A DNA stretch of 53,078 nt from JAUVKA01 sp964465145. GTDB taxonomy: Bacteria > Bacteroidota > Bacteroidia > Bacteroidales > UBA12481. The stretch lies in contig CAYXJR010000022.1 of NCBI GenBank assembly GCA_964465145.1, positions 1 through 53,078 on the forward strand, read 5' to 3'. The notes beneath the pieces are model-generated. The model had not been told where the DNA came from, searched no databases, and worked only from the letters and a program-made list of their open reading frames with translations. Made by a program: the position numbers and the translations under genes. Position 1 is the first letter of the stretch. Each line of letters opens with the position of its first letter. Of the stretch, positions 26,564 to 35,681 are shown piece by piece.

Positions 26564-27505
26564 TCAAATATTTACAGGCACCAAAAAAGGCAAGGCTCCT
26601 GGGAGGCATTCAAATTGCAGTGGAGCGGTCCCATGAATTTCTCCATCAGCCTCGATGGACACCCTGTCGCCCAACGGCTCAACATTGACATGATCAGTAA
26701 CATGATAGCTCAGGTCGGGCAGATCTATATGTTGGCTTTTTCTCAGCTTTCCGAAATTCTTGAAATAATCCAGCATAGTAACATTCCCAGCAAGTACTAT
26801 CTGAAATTTTCCATCGTCGATTTTGGCATCCGGTGCAATTCCATACCCCGATCCAAAAAACTGTCCGTTGGCAACAATTAATGCCAGAACCGGGCCTTCC
26901 CAGGAAAAACCGTCCCAGGAAATCCTCATCGGCTTGTGTTTATAGCTAAAAAACTTGAGAAAAATGGCCAGGAAAAAAGTCAGGGTTCCACCCAGTATCT
27001 TCTTCCGTAAATGAACCCCATTGACCTCTGAAACCACCTCGGCACCGAATCCGGCATCGGCAATATTGTTGAAATATTTTACCTCCTGTATTCCCCCGAT
27101 TGGCCCTATCTTCATCATTCCGGCATCAATAAAACGCACGCTATTGGTTTGGATAAGTGAAACAAGTTGAACGACAGAACGTCTCATACCAATAGAGCGC
27201 ACAAAATCATTTCCGGTTCCCCATGGCAATATCCCCAAAACCGCCTTGTTTTTTTCCCTTCCACCAGCCTTCATGAAACCATTAACCACCTCGTTAAGAG
27301 TTCCATCCCCTCCTATGGCAATAAGAAAATCACAGCCTTTTTGTAAGGCATCGATTGCCAGTGACTGTGCTTGCCTGGCCCTCTCAGTTTCGTAAAACCG
27401 TACTTCATATCTATTGTCAAAGGCATCTTGCAGCTCATTAATAATTTTCCTTTTACCATGAATCCTACCATGCAGTACGAAGCTTATTTTCTGATTATCT
27501 GCCAT
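26564..27505 (-). CDS. YegS/DagK-type lipid kinase (diacylglycerol kinase family)
   Basis: The 313-aa protein of the soluble diacylglycerol/sphingosine kinase family phosphorylates a lipid alcohol with ATP. The nucleotide loop AIGGDGTLNEVVNGF (GGDGT at 65-69) and the ILPWGTGNDFVRSIG motif (about 92-106) are intact. The C-terminal beta-sandwich carries GYGIAPDAKIDDGKF and VEPLGDRVSIEADGE. The lipid could be diacylglycerol or a sphingoid/capnoid base; sequence does not decide. It converges on acyl-CoA synthetase 1 with only 3 nt between stops. Confidence 0.9.
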   Translation of the reverse strand: MADNQKISFVLHGRIHGKRKIINELQDAFDNRYEVRFYETERARQAQSLAIDALQKGCDFLIAIGGDGTLNEVVNGFMKAGGREKNKAVLGILPWGTGNDFVRSIGMRRSVVQLVSLIQTNSVRFIDAGMMKIGPIGGIQEVKYFNNIADAGFGAEVVSEVNGVHLRKKILGGTLTFFLAIFLKFFSYKHKPMRISWDGFSWEGPVLALIVANGQFFGSGYGIAPDAKIDDGKFQIVLAGNVTMLDYFKNFGKLRKSQHIDLPDLSYHVTDHVNVEPLGDRVSIEADGEIHGTAPLQFECLPGALPFLVPVNI

Positions 27506-27572
27506 TTAAGTGTTCTGAATTGAATTATTAAGCTCCACGATTTACTAAATTTTGCATTACTACTGAGAGCAT

Positions 27573-27580
27573 CAAAGATA
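27573..27580 (-). promoter_or_regulatory. Possible -7 element for the lipid kinase gene
   Basis: On the minus strand TATCTTTG matches TAnnTTTG exactly, about 68 nt before the ATG at 27505. No TTG is seen at the proper -33 distance, so support is partial. Confidence 0.35.
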
Positions 27581-27630
27581 TTTCCGGTTATAAGATTTTT
27601 CCTATATTTATAAGAATTTATTCTTGGTAA

Positions 27631-28620
27631 ATGAATTATAGCAGCTTTCCTGATCGTTACCAGCATATGAAGTACAACCGCTGTGGTAGAAGCGGTATAA
27701 ATCTACCCTTCCTGTCATTGGGCCTCTGGCATAACTTCGGCGGGGTCGACAATTTTGACAATGCAAGGAAAATGGTTCTGGAAGCCTTCGATGCGGGAAT
27801 AAATCATTTCGACCTGGCAAATAATTATGGGCCACCCCCCGGTTCAGCAGAAAGTAATTTTGGAAAAATTTTACGATCTGATTTGCAAGCATACCGTGAC
27901 GAGCTAATTATCAGCACTAAAGCCGGCTATCTAATGTGGCCGGGGCCATACGGAGAATGGGGGTCTCGTAAATACCTGATTGCCTCACTGGATCAAAGCC
28001 TTACACGTATGGGCCTGGAGTATGTAGATATTTTTTATTCCCACCGTTACGATCCTGAGACACCTCTGGAAGAAACCATGGGGGCACTGGATTATGCTGT
28101 AAAAAGCGGTAAGGCATTGTATGCAGGAATCAGCAATTATCCCCCTGAAGAAACCACCAGGGCCGCGGAAATTCTTAATAAGCTTGGGTGTCCATGCCTC
28201 ATTCATCAGGTCAGGTATTCATTGTTAAAACCTGAAGCCGGTGAAGGACTGGATAAAGTTCTCCTCAGGCAAGGAATTGGATGTATAGCTTTTTCGCCCC
28301 TCGGCCAGGGGATACTGACAAGCAGATACCTGGATGGAATTCCAAAAGATTCAAGAGCCGGCAAACCACACGGCTTCCTTCGTGAAGAAGAAATTAACGA
28401 ACCGGTAATGATAAAGGTAAGGAAGTTGAATGATCTGGCTGGGAAATGGAGAATGAGCCTGGCTGATTTAGCCTTGAATTGGGTTAGAAGCCATAATTTT
28501 ATTAACTCTGTACTGGTAGGGGTAAGTTCAGTTGAACAATTGAAATCAAACTTGAAATTAATTGGTCTTGAACCTTTTTCATCAACAGAGCTATGCGAAA
28601 TTAGTGCCATAATGAAATAA
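27631..28620 (+). CDS. Aldo/keto reductase, YghZ/Kv-beta type
   Basis: This 329-aa NADPH-dependent (beta/alpha)8 reductase has the AKR catalytic tetrad: D61 and Y66 (HFDLANNYGPP), K97 (ISTKAGY) and H138 (YSHRYDP). The N-terminal DRYQHMKYNRCGRSGINLP and SLGLWHNFG fit the YghZ (AKR14-like) branch, whose members reduce small aldehydes such as methylglyoxal. The opening MNYSSFPDRY also fits that branch and supports the start used. It is followed after 32 nt by acyl-CoA synthetase 2 and is probably co-transcribed with it. The physiological substrate is unknown. Confidence 0.93.
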   Translation: MNYSSFPDRYQHMKYNRCGRSGINLPFLSLGLWHNFGGVDNFDNARKMVLEAFDAGINHFDLANNYGPPPGSAESNFGKILRSDLQAYRDELIISTKAGYLMWPGPYGEWGSRKYLIASLDQSLTRMGLEYVDIFYSHRYDPETPLEETMGALDYAVKSGKALYAGISNYPPEETTRAAEILNKLGCPCLIHQVRYSLLKPEAGEGLDKVLLRQGIGCIAFSPLGQGILTSRYLDGIPKDSRAGKPHGFLREEEINEPVMIKVRKLNDLAGKWRMSLADLALNWVRSHNFINSVLVGVSSVEQLKSNLKLIGLEPFSSTELCEISAIMK

Positions 28621-28652
28621 ATTAAATCGAAAAAACCTAAAACCCTAATAAA

Positions 28653-30431
28653 ATGGAAATTACCCGAGTCTTTGAAGTGCTGGATTATCAGCAAAAAAAC
28701 TTTCCCAGGAAAGATGCCCTGGGTGGAATAGTTGATTACGAGTGGGTTACTTATTCTACTGAAGAATTTATCCGTCTTGCAAACCTAATGAGTTATGGTC
28801 TGTTGGCTATGGGATTTAAAAAGGGAGATAAAATCGTTTCCTCCTCCAATAACAGGCCCGAATGGAATTTTCTGGATGTGGGAATGATGCAGATCGGGGT
28901 GGTACATGTCCCAATATATCCAACTCTCAATAGTGATGAGACCAAATACATACTTGAACATTCAGACGCCCGTCTTGCAGTTGTCTCCGATTCTAAACTT
29001 TTTCAGAAGTTTAACGAGATTATCCCCCAAACACCTAATATTGAAAGGATTTTCACCTTCAACGATGTGGAAGGTGCGTCTAATTGGCGGGAAATAGTTG
29101 ATTTGGGAGAGAAAAACGAAAAGAAATTCAAGGTTAAATTAAGAGAGGTCCGCGATAGCATTTTACCTGAAGATTTATTTACCATTGTGTATACCTCAGG
29201 AACTACAGGCGTTTCAAAAGGAGTAATGTTGTCGCATAAAAACGTTTCCTCAAATTTGGTTGACGCAGTTCATCTGCTAACCCTGGATCATTCTGATACG
29301 GTTCTGAGTTTCCTTCCGCTCTGTCATATTTTTGAACGAACGGTACATTATGCCTATCAGTTACAGGGTTATGGCCTGTATTATGCTGAAAACCTTGGAA
29401 CAATAGGACGCGACCTAAAAGACCTAAAGGTTGGAGGTTTTGTTGTCGTCCCCAGGATACTGGAAGTCATGTACGACAAAATTATCGCTAAAGGGAAAGC
29501 ACTGAAAGGGATAAAAAAGCAAATCTTCTTCTGGGCAGTTAACCTGGGAGTTCGTTATAACCATAATCGCGAAAATGGATGGTGGTATGAATTTCAACTC
29601 AAAATAGCCAACAAACTTGTCTTTTCAAAATGGAGGGAAGGTCTTGGTGGGAACATAAAAATGGCTATTACTGGCAGTGCGGCTTTGCAGCCACGGTTGG
29701 CCAGGGTATTTACGGCAGCAGGGATACCTATTCAGGAAGGCTATGGGCTCACTGAAACTTCCCCGGTAATAACGGCCAATGAAAGAGATTACCCTAATAA
29801 CAGATTCGGCACAGTGGGTCAGGCTATCAGTAGCGTAGAGGTGAAAATTGCTGAGGATGGTGAGATCCTAGCAAAAGGGCCAAATATTATGATGGGGTAT
29901 TATAAGGACGAGGAGCTGACCAAAGAAGTGATTGACTCAGATGGCTGGTTACATACCGGCGATATTGGCACCTTTGTAGATGGAACATTCCTGAAAATCA
30001 CTGATCGTAAGAAGGAGATATTCAAGAACTCTGGCGGCAAATATATTTCCCCGCAAATGATTGAAAATAAACTTAAAGAGTCTTTCTTTATCGAACAATT
30101 AATGGTGATTGGGGAAAACCAGAAATTCACCTCAGCCCTTATTGCGCCAAACTTTAGATTCCTGCATGATTACTGTGCAAAAAAGGGGATCCATTACGTT
30201 AATAATGAGGAATTAATCAACAAACCTAATATCATCGCCCGCTTTAATGAGGAAGTCTGCCAGGCCAATAAAGACCTGGCCCCGCACGAACAGGTTAAAC
30301 GCTTCAGGCTGATCCCGGATGAATGGTCACCGGCAACAGGTGAATTGTCGCCAACTTTAAAACTTAAGCGAAAAGTTATTTATAAGAAATATGATAAGCT
30401 TATCAATGAAATCTTCTCAATGAATCAATAG
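28653..30431 (+). CDS. Long-chain acyl-CoA synthetase (AMP-forming), copy 2
   Basis: The 592-aa paralogue of the enzyme at 24755 has the same architecture and order of motifs: TIVYTSGTTGVSKGVMLSH (about 178-196), YGLTETSPVITANE, GWLHTGDIG and TGELSPTLKLKRK. It activates fatty acids for lipid synthesis or degradation. It starts from a normal ATG and lacks the basic tail of copy 1. The two copies share little nucleotide identity, so this is an old duplication. A strong hairpin terminator follows. Confidence 0.93.
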   Translation: MEITRVFEVLDYQQKNFPRKDALGGIVDYEWVTYSTEEFIRLANLMSYGLLAMGFKKGDKIVSSSNNRPEWNFLDVGMMQIGVVHVPIYPTLNSDETKYILEHSDARLAVVSDSKLFQKFNEIIPQTPNIERIFTFNDVEGASNWREIVDLGEKNEKKFKVKLREVRDSILPEDLFTIVYTSGTTGVSKGVMLSHKNVSSNLVDAVHLLTLDHSDTVLSFLPLCHIFERTVHYAYQLQGYGLYYAENLGTIGRDLKDLKVGGFVVVPRILEVMYDKIIAKGKALKGIKKQIFFWAVNLGVRYNHNRENGWWYEFQLKIANKLVFSKWREGLGGNIKMAITGSAALQPRLARVFTAAGIPIQEGYGLTETSPVITANERDYPNNRFGTVGQAISSVEVKIAEDGEILAKGPNIMMGYYKDEELTKEVIDSDGWLHTGDIGTFVDGTFLKITDRKKEIFKNSGGKYISPQMIENKLKESFFIEQLMVIGENQKFTSALIAPNFRFLHDYCAKKGIHYVNNEELINKPNIIARFNEEVCQANKDLAPHEQVKRFRLIPDEWSPATGELSPTLKLKRKVIYKKYDKLINEIFSMNQ

Positions 30432-30465
30432 GTAAATACAAGAATTTCCAGGCGTGCTACTCTCA

Positions 30466-30504
30466 GGGCGTATTACACCACAAGTGTAGTGCGCCCTTTA
30501 TTTA
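30466..30504 (+). terminator. Intrinsic terminator after acyl-CoA synthetase 2, overlapping the SSS gene end
   Basis: A 13-bp stem (30466-30478 with 30484-30496, two G-U pairs, GGGCG/CGCCC base, 5-nt loop) is followed by TTTATTTAT. The gene on the opposite strand ends at 30473, so the last eight codons of that gene lie inside the hairpin. On the minus strand no U-run follows, so the hairpin serves the plus strand. Confidence 0.75.
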
Positions 30505-31948
30505 TCGAACTAAACCACAGAAGTAAAAAAGTAATAAACCCGTTAATCAACAGGAGTTCAAAGCTGAATACATACCCGCCGAACCACCTGGCCGAGTTTA
30601 CCTGAAGGAGGTAAGTTACTGCCGGAGCAAAAATGGCGATTAAAGGCACTACTCTGTCACGAATATTTAAACTGGTAAAAAGTCCAAAGGCATACAATCC
30701 CAATAAAGGCCCGTATGTATACCCCGCCAAGGTGAAAAGCGTGTCAATAATACTACGGTCGTTAAGTACCCTGAATAGTAATATCACTCCGAGTAATACT
30801 AATGACAGGATAAAATGAACTCGGTAGCGGGTACTTTTTATTTCCTTTTCAGGTGCATTCTCTTTACCAAGAATATCTACAGTAATGGAAGTCGTCAGGG
30901 CTGTAAGAGCCGAATCGGCACTGGAAAAAGCTGCTGCAATCAGCCCGATCAGGAAAACCAGCCCCACAATCGGCGGAAGACCCGACTGAGTAGCCACCAT
31001 CGGGAAAAGATTATCCGATATTTCCGGAATGGCAATCCCTGCCTGAACAAGGTACAGCATCAGGCTCCCTCCCAGGAAAAGGAATAAAAGATTTACAGGG
31101 ACAAGGGAAAGACTAAACCAGAACATATTTTTTCTGGCCTCTTTAAGGTTTTTACAACTCAGATTCTTTTGCATCATGTCCTGGTCGAGGCCAGTCATTG
31201 TAAGAGTAATGAAAGCACCTCCAATAATATATTTGATAAAATGCCTGCGGTCGCCCGCAAAATCATTGAAAAACCAAACCCGGCTTGAATCACCTTTCCC
31301 AACTGAACGAAAAAGTTCAGGCAGGGATAAACCCAATTCACGGCCCAGAAAAACCAGTGTCAAAACCAGAGCCGCCAACATAAAAAAGGTTTGAAGGGTA
31401 TCAGTCCAGATAATTGTTTTAATCCCTCCCTGATAGGTGTAAAGAAAAATTAGTCCTATAATAATAAGAACCGTGGCATAAAACGGTATTCCCCAGGCAT
31501 CAAAGACCGAAAATTGTAATACGGTCGCAACAATATACAATCTTGCCGAGGCCCCTATAATCCTGGATATCAGAAAAAAAACTGATCCTGATTTATAGGA
31601 CCAATAACCGAACCTTTTGTCAAGATAACCATAAATAGATGTCAGATTGAGCCGGTAATAAAGGGGCAAAAGGATGAGGATTATTAACATATATCCCAAC
31701 AAATACCCCAGTACCATTTGCATATATGCAAACTGGCTTGTCATCACCCAACCCGGAACACTGATAAAGGTAACCCCGGAAAGCGAAGCTCCAATCATAC
31801 CAAAAGCGACCACATACCAGGGTGATTTCCTGTTGCCAATAAAAAAAGATGCACTGTCAGCCTTTCTGCTGGTAATTCTGGAAATGAGCAGGAGAAAAGT
31901 AAAGTAACCAGCGACTACCAGCAGTACTGCAAATGGCTTCATAGACAA
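30473..31948 (-). CDS. SSS-family sodium:solute symporter, second copy
   Basis: The 491-aa protein has about 13 hydrophobic segments. SSS features are FFIGNRKSPWYVVAFGMIGA, SLSGVTFISVPGWVMTSQFA and TYQGGIKTIIWTDTLQTFFM, with AAFSSADSALTALTTSITVD near residue 340. It differs clearly from the vSGLT-like transporter at 9130 and lacks that protein's galactose-type text, so its solute is unknown. It stands alone between convergent acyl-CoA synthetase 2 and divergent recR. It would use the Na+ gradient made by the Na+-NQR. Confidence 0.9.
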   Translation of the reverse strand: MSMKPFAVLLVVAGYFTFLLLISRITSRKADSASFFIGNRKSPWYVVAFGMIGASLSGVTFISVPGWVMTSQFAYMQMVLGYLLGYMLIILILLPLYYRLNLTSIYGYLDKRFGYWSYKSGSVFFLISRIIGASARLYIVATVLQFSVFDAWGIPFYATVLIIIGLIFLYTYQGGIKTIIWTDTLQTFFMLAALVLTLVFLGRELGLSLPELFRSVGKGDSSRVWFFNDFAGDRRHFIKYIIGGAFITLTMTGLDQDMMQKNLSCKNLKEARKNMFWFSLSLVPVNLLFLFLGGSLMLYLVQAGIAIPEISDNLFPMVATQSGLPPIVGLVFLIGLIAAAFSSADSALTALTTSITVDILGKENAPEKEIKSTRYRVHFILSLVLLGVILLFRVLNDRSIIDTLFTLAGYTYGPLLGLYAFGLFTSLNIRDRVVPLIAIFAPAVTYLLQVNSARWFGGYVFSFELLLINGFITFLLLWFSSINKGRTTLVV

Positions 31949-31997
31949 TCAGATTTGGAGTGATGTAAGGTTACAAAAACAAATAGAGAGAAAAAAA

Positions 31998-32028
31998 TTG
32001 TGTTTACATGAAGCAGGTGTTAAATTTG
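31998..32028 (+). promoter_or_regulatory. Bacteroidota promoter for recR
   Basis: TTG (31998-32000), 20-nt spacer, TAAATTTG (32021-32028): a perfect consensus. The predicted start lies near 32035, leaving a leader of about 13 nt before the ATG at 32048. Confidence 0.75.
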
Positions 32029-32047
32029 CGGGTTAGTCACCTGCAAT

Positions 32048-32674
32048 ATGGATCATAATCAATATACATCAAGACTGCTGGAAAGAGCGGTTAGTGAGTT
32101 TGCCAAACTACCAGGGATCGGACGAAAAACTGCCCTTCGGCTGGTACTTCATCTGTTAAAACAGGCCCCCGAGAATGTAGAAATGTTCACCGAAAGTATT
32201 CGGGTAATGCAGAATGAGATCCATCACTGTAAAGTCTGTCATAATATTTCGGATCAGGAGATCTGTTCCATCTGCAGTACCCCTTCACGGGAAACAAATA
32301 TTCTTTGTGTAGTGGAAAATATTCGTGATGTTATGGCCGTTGAATCAACAAGACAGTTTAATGGACTCTACCATGTACTGGGAGGAATTATATCACCAAT
32401 GGATGGTATTGGGCCCTCAGACCTGACTATTAAGTCTCTGGTTGATCGATGCAGCAGGGGAGAAGTTAAAGAAGTTATCCTTGGGTTAAGTGCAACTATG
32501 GAGGGAGACACAACAAATTTCTATATTTACAGGAAACTTGCTGAATTTGATATCACAATAACTACCCTTGCCCGCGGTGTTGCCATAGGGGATGAGCTTG
32601 AATATACAGATGAAATCACTCTGGGCCGGTCGATAATTAACAGGACACCCTTTGATGCATCACTGAAGAATTAA
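32048..32674 (+). CDS. recR: Recombination mediator protein RecR
   Basis: The 208-aa protein acts with RecO (and RecF) to load RecA at single-stranded gaps. It shows the helix-hairpin-helix FAKLPGIGRKTALRLVLHLL (about 18-37) and a C4 zinc finger (C61, C64, C73, C76). The Toprim domain begins around ILCVVENIRDVMAVE, and the C-terminal ARGVAIGDELEYTDEITLGR segment is typical. Length is normal. It is the first gene of a plus-strand run with the glycosyltransferase 15 nt downstream. Confidence 0.97.
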   Translation: MDHNQYTSRLLERAVSEFAKLPGIGRKTALRLVLHLLKQAPENVEMFTESIRVMQNEIHHCKVCHNISDQEICSICSTPSRETNILCVVENIRDVMAVESTRQFNGLYHVLGGIISPMDGIGPSDLTIKSLVDRCSRGEVKEVILGLSATMEGDTTNFYIYRKLAEFDITITTLARGVAIGDELEYTDEITLGRSIINRTPFDASLKN

Positions 32675-32689
32675 TTTTCCGAACATAAT

Positions 32690-34672
32690 ATGCCTCAACC
32701 ACGACTATCCATAGTCATCGTTAATTACAACGTTCGGTTCTTCCTCGAACAATGTTTGCATTCTGTTGCCAGGGCTGCCAAACCAGGAATGGCAGAGGTT
32801 TATGTGGTCGATAATAATTCCGTTGATGGATCCTGCTCAATGGTTGCACAGAAATTCCCGGAGGTTAAGTTGATCCAGAATAAAGATAACCTTGGTTTCA
32901 GCAAAGCAAACAACCAGGCTATTCGGGAGGCAACCGGCGAATATATCCTACTGCTCAATCCTGACACAGTAGTGGAAGAGGATACTTTCGTTAAAGTACT
33001 GGCATTCATGGATATCCACCAGGATGCGGGTGCCCTTGGGGTAAAAATGATTGATGGGAAAGGTCATTTTCTGCCTGAATCGAAAAGAGCCCTGCCAACT
33101 CCATGGGTGTCTTTTTATAAGATCTTTGGCTTATCCTCCCTTTTCCCCCGATCCAAAAAGTTTGGCAGATATCACCTTGGTTTTCTTGACAAAGACGCTA
33201 TTCATGAGATCGATGTGCTGCCAGGTGCCTTTATGCTACTAAGAAAAAAAGCCCTCGACATAACAGGATTACTGGATGAAACCTTTTTTATGTATGGAGA
33301 AGACATCGACTTGTCTTATCGCATTAAACTGGCTGGTTTCAGAATCTTTTATTTTCCAGAAACCACAATAATCCATTATAAGGGAGAAAGCACAAAAAAG
33401 GGCAGCATCAACTATGTTCTGGTATTTTACAATGCCATGATCATCTTTGCCCAAAAACACTTTAGTCCAAAAAACGCCCGGTTTTATTCAATTTCCATCC
33501 GGGCAGCGATATATTTTCGAGCCGGACTATCTCTTTTAAGACGTTTTTTAAAAAGGATTTTTTTACCGCTTATTGATGCTGTTATTGCAATTGCCGGACT
33601 GGTTGTTATTAATCCTGTATGGGAAGCATATAAATTTCCGGAAGGAGGTGGACATCCTCCCGATGTATTGCGAATCTTATTTAGTGCCTATATTCTAATT
33701 TGGTTTATAAGTATTTATTTTTCTGGTGGTTACGACAGACCTTTGAGTTTAAAAAGACTTTCCAGAGGGATATTGATAGGTACAGCTATTATCCTTGTGG
33801 CTTATTCCCTGCTCCCGGAAGATTATCGCTTTTCCAGAGCGCTGATACTTTTTGGTACCGGATGGAACCTTCTTTGCTTAAACCTTTTAAGAATGGGGTT
33901 GCACTTTTCTGGATGGAAGAGCTTCGTACTGAATCTGGGTAAAAAGAAGAGAGTATTGATTGTTGGCCGTGAAAACGAATATATAAGAATTACCAGTATA
34001 CTGAAGGAAACCTCCCTTGCTGTTGACATTATCGGAAGGGTGAAGCCTCAATCGGACACCTTGCCTGGAAGCTCCCTGGGAGAATTAAGCCAGCTCGAGG
34101 AAATTATCGGAATCAATAAGATAGATGAGCTGATTTTTTCGGCAAACGATATGAGTACCCGGGAGATCATCCATCATATGTTGGCCCTGTCCAGTTTGCA
34201 GAAAGATTATAAAATTGCACCACCTGAAAGCCCCTCAATTATAGGAAGCAACTCGGTAAATACTGCTGGTGATCTTTATGTGATCAACCTCAACTCCATT
34301 GCCGAACTGTCCAACAAAAGATTAAAACGACTACTTGATGTTGTGTTTTCCCTTATCCTGATCATTACTTGGCCCCTGTCACTCTGGTTCTATTTTCCGC
34401 ACCCACTGCGTCTTATACGCAACGGACTGCAGGTATTATGGGGGAGGAAAACCTGGGTTGGTTATTATCCGGTTGAAAATCCAGAAATGAGGCTTCTGCC
34501 TGTTATTAGGGTGGGAATACTGCGTCCGGCCAAGATGGAAAGCCCCGGCGGGAAGAATACTCAGCCTGATGATATGGCCCAATTGGAAAAAAACCTTGCC
34601 TATGCCAAAGACTTCAGCCTGGCAAGGGATCTTTCTCTGATAATCATGAATCTTCGTTTTATCAATTCTTAA
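32690..34672 (+). CDS. GT2 glycosyltransferase fused to a decayed polyprenyl-phosphate sugar-phosphotransferase-like domain
   Basis: This 660-aa fusion begins with a GT-A family 2 domain (1 to about 240): IVIVNYNVRFFLEQCL, VDNNSVDGS, LLLNPDT as the metal motif and GEDIDLSYR as the base region. Transmembrane segments follow at about 290-310, 327-345, 358-375 and 385-400. A Rossmann-like CoA-binding region (KKKRVLIVGRENEYIRI, about 418-525) comes next. The C-terminal part starts like a WcaJ/WbaP-type bacterial sugar transferase (KRLLDVVFSLILIITWPL, about 546) and ends like one (GRKTWVGYYP, DFSLARDLSL). The central catalytic block with the KFRSM motif and acidic dyad is absent. Only the GT2 domain should be active; the rest may anchor it to the inner membrane. 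It probably works in surface glycan synthesis. Confidence 0.85.
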   Translation: MPQPRLSIVIVNYNVRFFLEQCLHSVARAAKPGMAEVYVVDNNSVDGSCSMVAQKFPEVKLIQNKDNLGFSKANNQAIREATGEYILLLNPDTVVEEDTFVKVLAFMDIHQDAGALGVKMIDGKGHFLPESKRALPTPWVSFYKIFGLSSLFPRSKKFGRYHLGFLDKDAIHEIDVLPGAFMLLRKKALDITGLLDETFFMYGEDIDLSYRIKLAGFRIFYFPETTIIHYKGESTKKGSINYVLVFYNAMIIFAQKHFSPKNARFYSISIRAAIYFRAGLSLLRRFLKRIFLPLIDAVIAIAGLVVINPVWEAYKFPEGGGHPPDVLRILFSAYILIWFISIYFSGGYDRPLSLKRLSRGILIGTAIILVAYSLLPEDYRFSRALILFGTGWNLLCLNLLRMGLHFSGWKSFVLNLGKKKRVLIVGRENEYIRITSILKETSLAVDIIGRVKPQSDTLPGSSLGELSQLEEIIGINKIDELIFSANDMSTREIIHHMLALSSLQKDYKIAPPESPSIIGSNSVNTAGDLYVINLNSIAELSNKRLKRLLDVVFSLILIITWPLSLWFYFPHPLRLIRNGLQVLWGRKTWVGYYPVENPEMRLLPVIRVGILRPAKMESPGGKNTQPDDMAQLEKNLAYAKDFSLARDLSLIIMNLRFINS

Positions 34673-34686
34673 AACATCCGGCAAAG

Positions 34687-34713
34687 TTGTATCCACATAT
34701 TTTTGTACTTTTA
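34687..34713 (+). promoter_or_regulatory. Possible promoter for the SPOR-like protein gene
   Basis: TTG (34687-34689), 16 nt, TACTTTTA (34706-34713). The -7 element departs from TAnnTTTG in its last base and the spacing is short. It lies about 25 nt before the ATG at 34739. Confidence 0.35.
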
Positions 34714-34738
34714 CTGTTGCTATTAGCCCCAATATATT

Positions 34739-35677
34739 ATGGGCCATTCCTACAAACCTATTTTCATTATTATTTTCCTGATGGGATTCTTGGCTTCCCC
34801 AATGCAGGGACAGAATTACCGTGATCAGAAAAAATTGATACGACTGAAACCGAACAACCTTCTTGTTTTCGGAAAGGTCCTAATCCCTTCAGGGGAATCA
34901 ATTTCCAGTGCCACCGTTTCTCTTTTTGATCCCTCCGCATTAAAAATTATTGAAACTATCCCTGTGGATGACCTGGGGGAATATTTATTTATCCTGGAAA
35001 AAGAAAAAACCTTTGGACTAATCATCGAAAAAGAGGGATTTTTCCCTTTTTATTCTCAGTTTACTGTTCCAACCAACTTTGATGAGGAATGGGAAAATCT
35101 CGTCCAATTGCCAGATGGCCTTCAAAACAGATATAAGTTATTTTACCCGTCCAGATCAACTACCCCGGCCAATACAGAGGTTCTTGATGAATTGTTAAGT
35201 ACTTTATCCGGGTTTAATAATCTGATGGTTTGGATTCCCGATGAAGAGGATTCAATATTTCCCTTGAGGTTAAGCAGGATCAAGGACAGCTTCCTCAAGG
35301 CTGGTATTGAATTGCACCGATTATTCGTAGGTTCTGCTCCTGGGAACATTGATCAGTTTATACATTTGCAATTGATAAGCGAAAGCCCTCTGGATGATCA
35401 GGGCGGTGGAATCAGCCAGGAAGAAAAACCTTCCTTGCATCCGTTAACAACTGACAAATGGACCTTGCAGTTTGTGGCCTCAAAAAACATGCTGCAGCAA
35501 TCAGATTTGAAAGGGATAAGCGATTTCAAACTCTTTAAGGGTAAGGATGGTTATTACCGCTATACCTATGGAACCTACAATAGTAAGGAAGAAGCAGATA
35601 CCGGGAAGGCTTACCTAATGGGCAAGGGGTTCAACCAGACATTTGCTAAAAAAATTGAAGACCTTCAAAAGCTCTGA
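34739..35677 (+). CDS. Exported protein with regulatory-type Ig-like and SPOR-like domains
   Basis: The 312-aa protein has a signal peptide (FIIIFLMGFLASPMQG). Next is a carboxypeptidase-regulatory-like beta domain (about 38-110: NNLLVFGKVLIPSGESISSA, DLGEYLFILE), then a middle region of unknown fold. The C-terminal segment (about 240-305) is SPOR-like (KWTLQFVASKNMLQQSDLKG, YYRYTYGTYNSKEEADTGKA). SPOR domains bind denuded peptidoglycan, so a periplasmic, wall-associated role is likely. It slightly precedes a GNAT gene whose start may overlap its end. Confidence 0.7.
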   Translation: MGHSYKPIFIIIFLMGFLASPMQGQNYRDQKKLIRLKPNNLLVFGKVLIPSGESISSATVSLFDPSALKIIETIPVDDLGEYLFILEKEKTFGLIIEKEGFFPFYSQFTVPTNFDEEWENLVQLPDGLQNRYKLFYPSRSTTPANTEVLDELLSTLSGFNNLMVWIPDEEDSIFPLRLSRIKDSFLKAGIELHRLFVGSAPGNIDQFIHLQLISESPLDDQGGGISQEEKPSLHPLTTDKWTLQFVASKNMLQQSDLKGISDFKLFKGKDGYYRYTYGTYNSKEEADTGKAYLMGKGFNQTFAKKIEDLQKL

Positions 35678-35681
35678 TAAT

